The notes below the pieces were generated by a model. The model did no database searches and had not been told where the DNA came from. It was given only the letters and a program-made list of their open reading frames with translations. From DASQLQ01 sp035629935 (GTDB lineage: Bacteria; Actinomycetota; CADDZG01; WHSQ01), in contig DASQLQ010000009.1 in NCBI GenBank assembly GCA_035629935.1, positions 1-27,929 on the forward strand: a DNA stretch of 27,929 nucleotides, given 5' to 3'. Positions 22,335-27,929 of the stretch are shown here, in pieces. The position numbers and the translations under genes were made by a program. Every line of letters starts with the position of its first letter. The stretch's first letter is position 1.

Positions 22335-23297
22335 TTAAAGGGAGATCGTCGAGGGCCGCAGTTCGCCGGCATCGAATCGGTCCAGGAGCGCCCGGACGAT
22401 CGCCAGGTCCTGTATCGCCAATCCCGTGGAATCGAACAGCGTGACTTCCGTGTCCGAGGTGCGACCGGGGGCCGCGCCGGTGAGGACCTCACCCAGCTCG
22501 GTCACCTGCGCTCGATCCACGAGCCCCGCCTCGACGGCCCCTGTTATCTCACCGCCGTGGCTCGCTTGCGACCACTCGTCGCAGAACACGGTGCAAGCGC
22601 CGACCGCTTCGATCTCGAGCTCGGCTTTGCCCGGCCCATCGGCGCCGAGTGCGTTGATGTGGCTACCGGGACGAAGCTCGGTGCTCGTGACGATTGGTGT
22701 CCTACCCGGAGTCACGAGCGTCACAACATCGCACTCGATCGCTTCGGGAACCGTGCCCGCCGACCACCCCAACTCGTCGGCCAGCTCTTGGGCTCTCCCG
22801 GGATCCGCATCGCTACACACGCCGCTCGTGAACCCTTCCTCCTTCAAGCAGCGTGCCGCCCAGGCGCCATGCAACCCACATCCCACCAACCCGGCGGTCG
22901 CGGCCGATCCCCGGGCGAGTGCCGAAGTGGCCACCGCAGCCGAAGCGCCGGTGCGAAGCGCCGTCACCGCTCTTGCGTCGACCAAGGCCAGCGTCTCGCC
23001 TGTGGCCGAGTCGCTAACCAAGATGATCCCCGTAACCGTCGGTAGTCCCCGCGCCGGGTTGTCGGGGAAAGACGTCACCCATTTCAGTAATGCGATTCCG
23101 TCGCCTCTTGCAGGCATCGCTCGGAAGTCACCGCCGGGCGGGCTCTCCAGATAGACCTTCGGGGGCATCGCCCATTCGTCGCGCGCAAAACGGATGAATC
23201 CATCCCGAACCCTGTCGATCGCATCTCTCGGCGACACTGCAGCCAGTACCTGAGCCTGGTCGATGACGCTGATCGGGTTCCCGGGCGGCGCAGCCAT
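22335..23297 (-). CDS. Ornithine cyclodeaminase/mu-crystallin family protein
   Basis: This 320-residue NAD(P)-binding protein has the family layout: an N-terminal ESPPGGDFRAMPARG substrate region, KWVTSFPDNPARGLPTVTGI, the LVDARAVTALRTGASAAVA helix and the Rossmann loop GLVGCGLHGAW. SHINALGADGPGKAEL and the C-terminal FDSTGLAIQDLA follow. These are strong matches to the ornithine cyclodeaminase/mu-crystallin family. Activity cannot be assigned; members include ornithine cyclodeaminase, alanine dehydrogenase, and ketimine or pyrroline-2-carboxylate reductase. ATG 23297 is the start. It is adjacent to the ThDP gene, suggesting a shared amino-acid or 2-oxoacid pathway. Confidence 0.85.
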   Translation of the reverse strand: MAAPPGNPISVIDQAQVLAAVSPRDAIDRVRDGFIRFARDEWAMPPKVYLESPPGGDFRAMPARGDGIALLKWVTSFPDNPARGLPTVTGIILVSDSATGETLALVDARAVTALRTGASAAVATSALARGSAATAGLVGCGLHGAWAARCLKEEGFTSGVCSDADPGRAQELADELGWSAGTVPEAIECDVVTLVTPGRTPIVTSTELRPGSHINALGADGPGKAELEIEAVGACTVFCDEWSQASHGGEITGAVEAGLVDRAQVTELGEVLTGAAPGRTSDTEVTLFDSTGLAIQDLAIVRALLDRFDAGELRPSTISL

Positions 23298-23334
23298 CCA
23301 TGGAGGCTACGCCGCCCCAACCAAGTGGGAACCG

Positions 23335-23463
23335 TCAGATGCGGAACAACGGTGCGGCGGTGAAAACCATCAGGGCGACTATTCCGACAAGCGCCATGAG
23401 TAACAGGTTCACCAATCGCGAGGAGTATTTCGTGTCTTGTGTGACACGTGGCGATTGCTTCAT
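23335..23463 (-). CDS. Possible 42-residue single-pass membrane microprotein
   Basis: A minus-strand frame from ATG 23463 to TGA 23335 encodes MKQSPRVTQDTKYSSRLVN followed by a hydrophobic stretch (LLLMALVGIVALMVFTAA) and PLFRI. A basic N terminus plus one helix is typical of small membrane proteins. The ribosome binding site is weak (AGG six bases upstream). It is 37 bp upstream of the cyclodeaminase-family gene on the same strand. No homologue is recalled. The wider gap 23298-23583 holds otherwise only a 7-bp inverted repeat and a run of eight G at 23555-23562. Confidence 0.4.
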   Translation of the reverse strand: MKQSPRVTQDTKYSSRLVNLLLMALVGIVALMVFTAAPLFRI

Positions 23464-23506
23464 GTCAGGCCTAACGAAGCGAACCTCGGTTCCTTACGCC
23501 CTGCCC

Positions 23507-23529
23507 CGGGCTATTTGGCGCGTAGCCCG
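23507..23529. repeat. Inverted repeat in the intergenic gap
   Basis: CGGGCTA (23507-23513) and TAGCCCG (23523-23529) are exact complements with a 9-nt loop. There is no T-tract on either strand, so a terminator role is unproven. Confidence 0.4.
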
Positions 23530-23583
23530 CCTCGCCTAGCACGGGAGTGCAAAAGGGGGGGGTTATTTCGTGACTCGCGGCTT

Positions 23584-23883
23584 TTATTCGCCGTCTGAGA
23601 CCCAGCGGGTGCCGTGTGTCTCGCCGGTGGCCGCCGTCTCACTCGACGACCTGCGGATCACATCGTCATCGTCGGGGTCGAGCTCGGTCGCCTGTGCGGT
23701 GCGGGCTTCCGAGTCTTCGAGCATCCGACGTGCCGACTTCTTCGCGGTCTCGATGTCCCACCCGGCCTTGTCGTTTCCGTCTCCGCCCCTCAGCAACTTC
23801 TGGGCCAGACGCTCGACCTTTTCTTCGAACGCCGGATCGAGTGGCTTGGGCTCGTAATCGGCGTTGGGATCGCTAGTGGGCAT
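23584..23883 (-). CDS. Small charged protein of the KorAB operon
   Basis: This 99-residue protein starts at ATG 23883, directly after the korB stop with no intervening base. It is highly charged and probably partly disordered. It has a helix around FEEKVERLAQKLL and DIETAKKSARRMLEDSEAR, then an acidic ELDPDDDDV and a low-complexity tail. There are no Cys and no domain I recognise. Adjacency to korB suggests an accessory or stability factor for the oxidoreductase (inference). It is the last gene of the operon; no clear terminator follows. Confidence 0.7.
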   Translation of the reverse strand: MPTSDPNADYEPKPLDPAFEEKVERLAQKLLRGGDGNDKAGWDIETAKKSARRMLEDSEARTAQATELDPDDDDVIRRSSSETAATGETHGTRWVSDGE

Positions 23884-24954
23884 TCAGTCGACCTCCCAGG
23901 TGTCGCCACTGTTGAGGAGCCGCGACAGGTCGCCGGGCCCCTGCTGATCTGCTGCGGTACGCAATTGGTGCTCCAGGCCCTCACCGTACGCGGGACGCTG
24001 TACATCGCGGAACACGCCCAGGGGCGTCGGGCCCGTGGGTAGTTCGGCGAGACGAGACAAGGCAAAGGCGAGTGTCGGATCGTCTCTATGCTCGTCGTGC
24101 ACCAGCAACTTGTCCTCGCCGACCTGCGCGACGTCGACGATCTCGGCCTTGCCGTCCGCCCTCATGACGACACCTTTCTGACCGTCCGTACCGAAGCGGA
24201 TCGGCTTGCCGTGCTCGAGATAGATGCGGTTATGAGAACGCCCCTCCTTGGAAGTGAGGGCAAGGAAAGCGCCGTCGTTGAATATGTTGCAATTCTGGTA
24301 GATCTCGATGAACGACGATCCGCGATGGGCGGCAGCGCGTCGCAGCATCTCGGGGAGGTGTTTCCGATCGACGTCGATGGACCGGGCAACGAAGGTGGCT
24401 TCGGCCCCCAACGCGAGCGACACCGGATTGAATGGGTGCTCCAGCGAGCCGAACGGTGTCGACTTCGTCACCTTCCCCTGTTCGGACGTAGGTGAGTACT
24501 GGCCCTTCGTCAGACCATAGATCTGGTTGTTGAACATGAGGATCGTCAGGTTCACGTTGCGACGCAGAGCGTGGATGAAGTGGTTGCCACCGATCGACAG
24601 AGCGTCGCCATCACCGGTTGCGACCCAAACGTGAAGGTCGGGCCGAGCGGCTGCAATCCCCGTTGCGATCGCGGGCGCACGCCCGTGGATGCCGTGGAAA
24701 CCGAACGTGTTCATGTAATAGGGGAAGCGGCTGGAACAACCGATCCCCGAGACGAACACGATCTTCTCGCGCGGGATACCCAGTGTGGGCATCAGCGACT
24801 GAACCGCCGCCAGCACCGCATAGTCGCCACACCCCGGACACCAGCGAACCTCCTGATCCGATACGAAGTCCTCGCGCGTAAGGGTTGCAACCCCACTTGT
24901 TGCCTCTGTGATCCCTCGGTCCTGCGCGTTCAGGCCTGTTCCCTCAGTCGCCAT
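23884..24954 (-). CDS. korB: 2-oxoglutarate:ferredoxin oxidoreductase subunit beta
   Basis: This 356-residue ThDP-binding subunit contains WCPGCGDYAVLAAVQ (two cluster Cys) and FVSGIGCSSRFPYYMNT. The HGIHGRAPAIATG, ATGDGDALSIGGNH and FNNQIYGLTKGQYSPTSEQG (ThDP/Mg binding) motifs are followed by a later Cys in QNCNIFNDGAF. This matches the actinobacterial KorB type, which binds one 4Fe-4S cluster. It catalyses CoA-dependent oxidative decarboxylation of 2-oxoglutarate with ferredoxin as acceptor, replacing or complementing 2-oxoglutarate dehydrogenase. The start ATG 24954 directly abuts the korA stop. The fdxA gene just upstream of korA supplies a plausible electron acceptor. Confidence 0.92.
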   Translation of the reverse strand: MATEGTGLNAQDRGITEATSGVATLTREDFVSDQEVRWCPGCGDYAVLAAVQSLMPTLGIPREKIVFVSGIGCSSRFPYYMNTFGFHGIHGRAPAIATGIAAARPDLHVWVATGDGDALSIGGNHFIHALRRNVNLTILMFNNQIYGLTKGQYSPTSEQGKVTKSTPFGSLEHPFNPVSLALGAEATFVARSIDVDRKHLPEMLRRAAAHRGSSFIEIYQNCNIFNDGAFLALTSKEGRSHNRIYLEHGKPIRFGTDGQKGVVMRADGKAEIVDVAQVGEDKLLVHDEHRDDPTLAFALSRLAELPTGPTPLGVFRDVQRPAYGEGLEHQLRTAADQQGPGDLSRLLNSGDTWEVD

Positions 24955-26835
24955 CTATCCCTCTCCCATGATCCTTAGGACCTGTTCTTCGAGGTCGCCG
25001 GCGCGGAACGGAAGCCCACGCATCTTGTTGATCTGGTGCACTTCGATCAGGAACTCTGCCCGGATCAGCCTCGAGAGCTGGCCGAGGTTGATCTCGGGGA
25101 TGACGATCTTGTCGAACCGCGCCAGAACCTCGCCCGTGTTCTTGGGGAACGGGCTTAGGTGCTTGAGGTGCGCACGAGCGATCTTCTTGCCTCGCGCCCG
25201 GATCCTTCGCACGGCAGCTCCGATAGCGCCGTAGGTCCCGCCCCACCCCAAGATGAGCGTGGTCGCACCCTCGTCGGCGTCGAACTCGAGCGGCTCGATG
25301 TCTTCCTCGATCACCTTGATCTTGGCCGCACGCAACTGCGACATCAGGAAGTGGTTGTCGGGGTCGTAGGAGATGTTCCCGGTCCCGTCGGCCTTTTCGA
25401 GACCCCCGATGCGGTGCTCGAGGCCGGATGTGCCCGGGATCGCCCACGGCCGGGCCAGGGTCTCGTCGTCTCGGAGGAAAGGCCAGAAGTCCTCGCCTAC
25501 GTTCGGCTGCGATGCGAACTGCACGGAGATGTCCGGCAACTTGTCGACCGACGTGATCCTCCACGGCTCTGCGGAGTTCGCCAGATAGCCGTCCGTCAGA
25601 AGGATCACGGGGGTCATGTACTTGAGAGCGATGCGGGTTGCCTCGATCGCAGCCCAGAAACAAGACGTTGGCGAATAGGCGGCCACGATCGGCAGCGGGG
25701 CCTCGCCGTGACGGCCGTACATCGCCTGCAGCAGGTCCGACTGTTCGGTCTTGGTCGGCAGACCGGTAGACGGCCCACCCCGCTGAACGTCGACGATCAG
25801 CAGAGGTAGCTCCATCGATATGGCCAAGCCGATCGTTTCGGCCTTCAGATCGAGCCCCGGACCAGAGGTTGTCGTGACTCCTATATGCCCCGAGAACGAC
25901 GCCCCCAGGGCCATGCCGACAGCAGCGATCTCGTCTTCGGCCTGGATCGTCCTGACGCCGAAGTTCTTGTGGCGTGACAGCTCGTGAAGGATGTCCGAGG
26001 CCGGGGTGATGGGATACGACGCCAGGAACAGTGGGAGCTTCGCCTGAACACTTGCGGCGATCAGTCCGTAGGCAAGAGCCTGGTTCCCCGTGATGCGCCG
26101 GTACATCCCCGGCGCCAAAGTGGCCGGCTTGACCTCGAAGGCAGAGAGCTCGGCGGTCTCGCCGAACGCGTGCCCGGCCTTGAGTGCTGCGATGTTCGAT
26201 TGCGCGAGGGCCGGTTTCTTGGCGAACTTCTTCTCGAGCCATGCGATCGTCGGCTCGAGCGGCCGGGAGTACATCCACGACAGCACCCCGAGAGCAAGCA
26301 TGTTCTTGGAGCGTTCGGCCTCTTTCTTCGTCACGCCGGTGTCTTTGACCGCCCCGATCGTCATCGACGTCATCGGGATCTCCAGCAGCTGATAATCGCT
26401 GAGCGAGCCATCGGTAAGCGGGTTGGCGGCGTACCCAACCTTCGTCAGGTTGTTTTCGTCGAAGGCATCGGTGTTCACGATCAGGAGGCCCCCGGGGATG
26501 AGATCCCGAAGGTTGGCTTTCAGGGCGGCGGGGTTCATCGCAACCAGCACGCTGGGCTGGTCGCCGGGCGTCAGGATGTCGTAGTCGGCGAAATGGATCT
26601 GGAAAGCGGACACGCCGGCGAGGGTCCCGGCGGGGGCCCTGATCTCGGCCGGATAGTCGGGAAGCGTCGCGAGGTCGTTGCCGAACACCGCACTCACGCT
26701 CGTGAAACGCTCGCCGGTGAGTTGCATACCGTCACCGGAGTCACCCGCGAAGCGGATAACTACACGTTCCATCTCCTTGCGCTTAGTGGCCGGTGGAGCC
26801 TGAGCCAATTCTTCCTCGCCTGCCCTTGCAATCAA
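24955..26835 (-). CDS. korA: 2-oxoglutarate:ferredoxin oxidoreductase subunit alpha (fused gamma-alpha)
   Basis: This protein of about 626 residues has an N-terminal gamma domain (RFAGDSGDGMQLTGERFT, EIRAPAGTLAGVSAFQI, LVAMNPAALKANL; about 25-220). The alpha domain follows from about 230, with YPITPASDILHELSRH, the EDEIAAVGMALGASFSG loop, TTTSGPGLDLKAE and QRGGPSTGLPTKTEQSDLLQ. A C-terminal transketolase-C-like domain ends the protein. This is the fused organisation of Mycobacterium KorA. It is 2-oxoglutarate-type by overall similarity, though other 2-oxoacids cannot be excluded. The first start is TTG 26835. TTG 26808, closely preceded by GAGGA, is an equally plausible start. The complex would link central carbon flow to ferredoxin. 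Confidence 0.9.
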   Translation of the reverse strand: MIARAGEEELAQAPPATKRKEMERVVIRFAGDSGDGMQLTGERFTSVSAVFGNDLATLPDYPAEIRAPAGTLAGVSAFQIHFADYDILTPGDQPSVLVAMNPAALKANLRDLIPGGLLIVNTDAFDENNLTKVGYAANPLTDGSLSDYQLLEIPMTSMTIGAVKDTGVTKKEAERSKNMLALGVLSWMYSRPLEPTIAWLEKKFAKKPALAQSNIAALKAGHAFGETAELSAFEVKPATLAPGMYRRITGNQALAYGLIAASVQAKLPLFLASYPITPASDILHELSRHKNFGVRTIQAEDEIAAVGMALGASFSGHIGVTTTSGPGLDLKAETIGLAISMELPLLIVDVQRGGPSTGLPTKTEQSDLLQAMYGRHGEAPLPIVAAYSPTSCFWAAIEATRIALKYMTPVILLTDGYLANSAEPWRITSVDKLPDISVQFASQPNVGEDFWPFLRDDETLARPWAIPGTSGLEHRIGGLEKADGTGNISYDPDNHFLMSQLRAAKIKVIEEDIEPLEFDADEGATTLILGWGGTYGAIGAAVRRIRARGKKIARAHLKHLSPFPKNTGEVLARFDKIVIPEINLGQLSRLIRAEFLIEVHQINKMRGLPFRAGDLEEQVLRIMGEG

Positions 26836-26864
26836 GCGCGGTGGTTGTCTCCTCTTAGGACGGC

Positions 26865-26870
26865 ACTATA
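26865..26870 (-). promoter_or_regulatory. Candidate -10 box of the korAB operon
   Basis: TATAGT on the minus strand lies 30 bp before TTG 26835. No good -35 sequence is seen at the normal distance. It suggests that korAB has its own promoter, separate from the fdxA transcript. Confidence 0.45.
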
Positions 26871-26917
26871 GCAGCGCGGCTTGTTTTTCCTGGCGCGAAA
26901 GTCCTGGTCGCACGCCA

Positions 26918-27205
26918 TTAACCGGGGAAGAACTTCCCCGCCACGATGTCGTTCACGGGCACCGAAGACACCTCGCCGCGACGGTTCACGATTGTCACCG
27001 AATCGATGCCTTCTGCATCGGAGGTGACGGATTGGATCATCCCGACCGCTTCGGAGAATGGGTGCGCGGGATCAGTGTGCAAGCGGAAACGGATAGAGAC
27101 CTTCCGGCCCAGGTTCTTTCTTAGCTCTGAAGCCGTGAGCTGGTTACTCGCTGCCGCGTTCCTCGGCCGGTGCGTACGGGCTCTCCATGGCGCCACCCGA
27201 AGCAT
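26918..27205 (-). CDS. Small SH3-like domain protein overlapping fdxA, start uncertain
   Basis: The C-terminal 70 residues look real: LTASELRKNLGRKVSIRFRL, an AVGMIQSVTSDAEG loop, SVTIVNRRGEVSSVPV and NDIVAGKFFPG. This resembles the small beta-barrel domain found at the N terminus of some actinobacterial GNAT acetyltransferases, but here no acetyltransferase domain follows. There is no ATG, GTG or TTG in frame between the fdxA stop and this conserved part. The nearest good start is ATG 27205, inside fdxA, with GAGG 9 bases before it. It adds about 25 low-confidence basic residues. The gene ends in a hairpin-forming CGGGGAAG/CTTCCCCG (26923-26940). Confidence 0.6.
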   Translation of the reverse strand: MLRVAPWRARTHRPRNAAASNQLTASELRKNLGRKVSIRFRLHTDPAHPFSEAVGMIQSVTSDAEGIDSVTIVNRRGEVSSVPVNDIVAGKFFPG

Positions 27206-27446
27206 CCGGGTGATCCTCGATCCACTTTGCCTGCTTCGCCGTGAACTCGGTCCACTCGGACGGCACGTTGTCTGCCGGGAAGATCGCATCGACCGGACAA
27301 GCCGGGAGACAGGCGTCGCAATCGACGCACTCCTCGGGGTGGATGTACAGCTGGTCTTCGCCTTCGTAGATGCAGTCGACCGGGCATTCGTCGACGCACG
27401 CCCGGTCTTTGACACCGATGCAGGGCTCAGCGATGACGTACGTCAT
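27144..27446 (-). CDS. fdxA: Seven-iron ferredoxin (FdxA type)
   Basis: This 100-residue ferredoxin has the 3Fe-4S/4Fe-4S pattern of FdxA. C9 and C17 in EPCIGVKDRACVDECPVDCI, together with C50, hold the 3Fe cluster. C21, C40, C43 and C46 (ECVDCDACLPAC) hold the 4Fe cluster. C25 is an extra cysteine seen in relatives. A longer C-terminal tail follows (SEWTEFTAKQAKWIEDHPDA), as in actinobacterial and thermophile proteins. ATG 27446 is the start. It carries electrons in the cytoplasm, and the adjoining KorAB is a likely donor. Its 3' end overlaps the small domain gene. Confidence 0.93.
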   Translation of the reverse strand: MTYVIAEPCIGVKDRACVDECPVDCIYEGEDQLYIHPEECVDCDACLPACPVDAIFPADNVPSEWTEFTAKQAKWIEDHPDASGGAMESPYAPAEERGSE

Positions 27447-27534
27447 GTCGGCTCATTCCTCCCGTAGCTGGTTTCCGGCTCACGATGATAACGGTGGCTT
27501 GCCCACTTTCGGGAGTCATCGAGGAATGTCCGAT

Positions 27535-27929
27535 TCACGTTTGCACGAAGTTGAGGAATACGACCGTTGCGTCCGGGCACCTGGAGGAACGGATCTGGAT
27601 CGCCCCCAGCTCCTTTCCCTTCTTCAGGTAGACCTCGGCCTCGAACCCCTCGTTGTCCTCCCCCACGATCGCGTAATCGCTGTCCCGCATGATCTTCTTG
27701 TACTCGACGAACGATTCCGCCACGGAGTGAGGATTGTTCAACGCGATCGTCAGGCGCTCCTTTGTCTTCTGGGCCTTCGTTACTTCTGCATCCGCCAGAA
27801 GGAACTCGGGGGGAACGAGCTGGATATCGACATCTCGATCGGGGGTAGGCAAACCGCATTCGGCGGGCACTTGTGCCACCCCACCGTTGGAGTCGCAGGA
27901 TGCGAGCGAACCCAGCAGCAGAGCAGCTG
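27535..27929 (-). CDS. Lipoprotein, 5' end outside window
   Basis: The frame is open to the right edge, so the start lies outside. Upstream of GTG 27879 the in-frame codons read AALLLGSLASCDSNGG. That is the end of a lipoprotein signal peptide with lipobox L-A-S-C, so the GTG is not the true start. The mature part (about 120 residues) has IQLVPPEFLLADAEVTKAQK, NNPHSVAESFVEYKKIMRD and an extracellular-looking strand pattern ending VVFLNFVQT. One further Cys pair (C in AECGLP and SRCPDA) could form a disulfide. The family is not recognised. It should be lipid-anchored on the outer face of the membrane. Confidence 0.7.
   Translation of the reverse strand, partial: AALLLGSLASCDSNGGVAQVPAECGLPTPDRDVDIQLVPPEFLLADAEVTKAQKTKERLTIALNNPHSVAESFVEYKKIMRDSDYAIVGEDNEGFEAEVYLKKGKELGAIQIRSSRCPDATVVFLNFVQT

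Noticed and set aside
21444..23045. Plus-strand 533-codon frame
   Set aside because: It is a shadow of the ThDP and cyclodeaminase-family genes; the translation has no recognisable domain and is rich in Arg and His.
23507..23529. Inverted repeat as a terminator or tRNA arm
   Set aside because: No T-tract on either strand and no tRNA T-loop or anticodon-arm features nearby.
24944..26278. Minus-strand 444-codon frame within korA
   Set aside because: It is a shifted frame of korA with low-complexity Arg/Asp/Gly composition.

Overview
The window looks like a chromosomal segment of a high-GC (around 60%) actinobacterium. The evidence is a WhiB-type iron-sulfur regulator, a mycobacterial-style fused KorA with KorB, a seven-iron FdxA-type ferredoxin, frequent GTG/TTG starts and many 4-bp start/stop overlaps. 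Species cannot be told from sequence alone; an uncultured lineage is possible. I saw no tRNA, rRNA, IS element, prophage or CRISPR array. Almost all genes lie on the minus strand in short, tightly packed operons. Only the DUF2207 protein, FtcD and the HxlR regulator are on plus.

Left part (1-9.6 kb): a carbon-metabolism pair, methylsuccinyl-CoA dehydrogenase (cut by the left edge) and malyl/beta-methylmalyl-CoA lyase, which points to the ethylmalonyl-CoA pathway. It sits behind an alkaline-phosphatase-superfamily phosphodiesterase. Next come a secreted/membrane DUF2207 protein with a polyglycine tail, a PucR-type regulator coupled to a DUF302 protein, and a stand-alone glutamate formimidoyltransferase. 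A Lys/Arg/Ala-repeat histone-like protein, a palindrome-rich intergenic region and a WhiB protein follow.

Middle (9.2-14 kb): this is the cofactor and methionine block. A SAM-I riboswitch, with its own terminator and a visible 8-bp antiterminator, precedes two translationally coupled MetE-like proteins. One has the complete zinc site; the other resembles the MetE N-terminal half and has lost all four zinc ligands, so the pair reads as a split MetE. A TPP riboswitch follows directly. It covers the ribosome binding site of a CytX-like NCS1 transporter, which is coupled to a zinc-ribbon protein and a degenerate receiver-domain protein. An A-type Fe-S carrier lies upstream of the SAM switch, separated by a strong terminator.

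Right part (14-27.9 kb): a proteolysis cluster (cytoplasmic trypsin/PDZ protease, DUF5519 protein, TldD, TldE, a two-helix small membrane protein) is divergent from an HxlR-type regulator across an operator-like set of half-sites. Then come a secreted protein of unknown function, an AlkA-type DNA glycosylase, a ThDP enzyme of the acetolactate synthase superfamily, an ornithine cyclodeaminase-family protein and a possible 42-residue membrane microprotein. The last block is 2-oxoacid:ferredoxin oxidoreductase KorAB with a small charged partner protein, ferredoxin FdxA overlapped by a small domain protein with an uncertain start, and a lipoprotein cut by the right edge.

No single locus is clearly a new defence or mobile system. 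The most unusual items are the split MetE under a SAM-I switch followed directly by a TPP switch, the histone-like repeat gene with its palindromic upstream region, and the zinc-ribbon/degenerate-receiver pair attached to the transporter.
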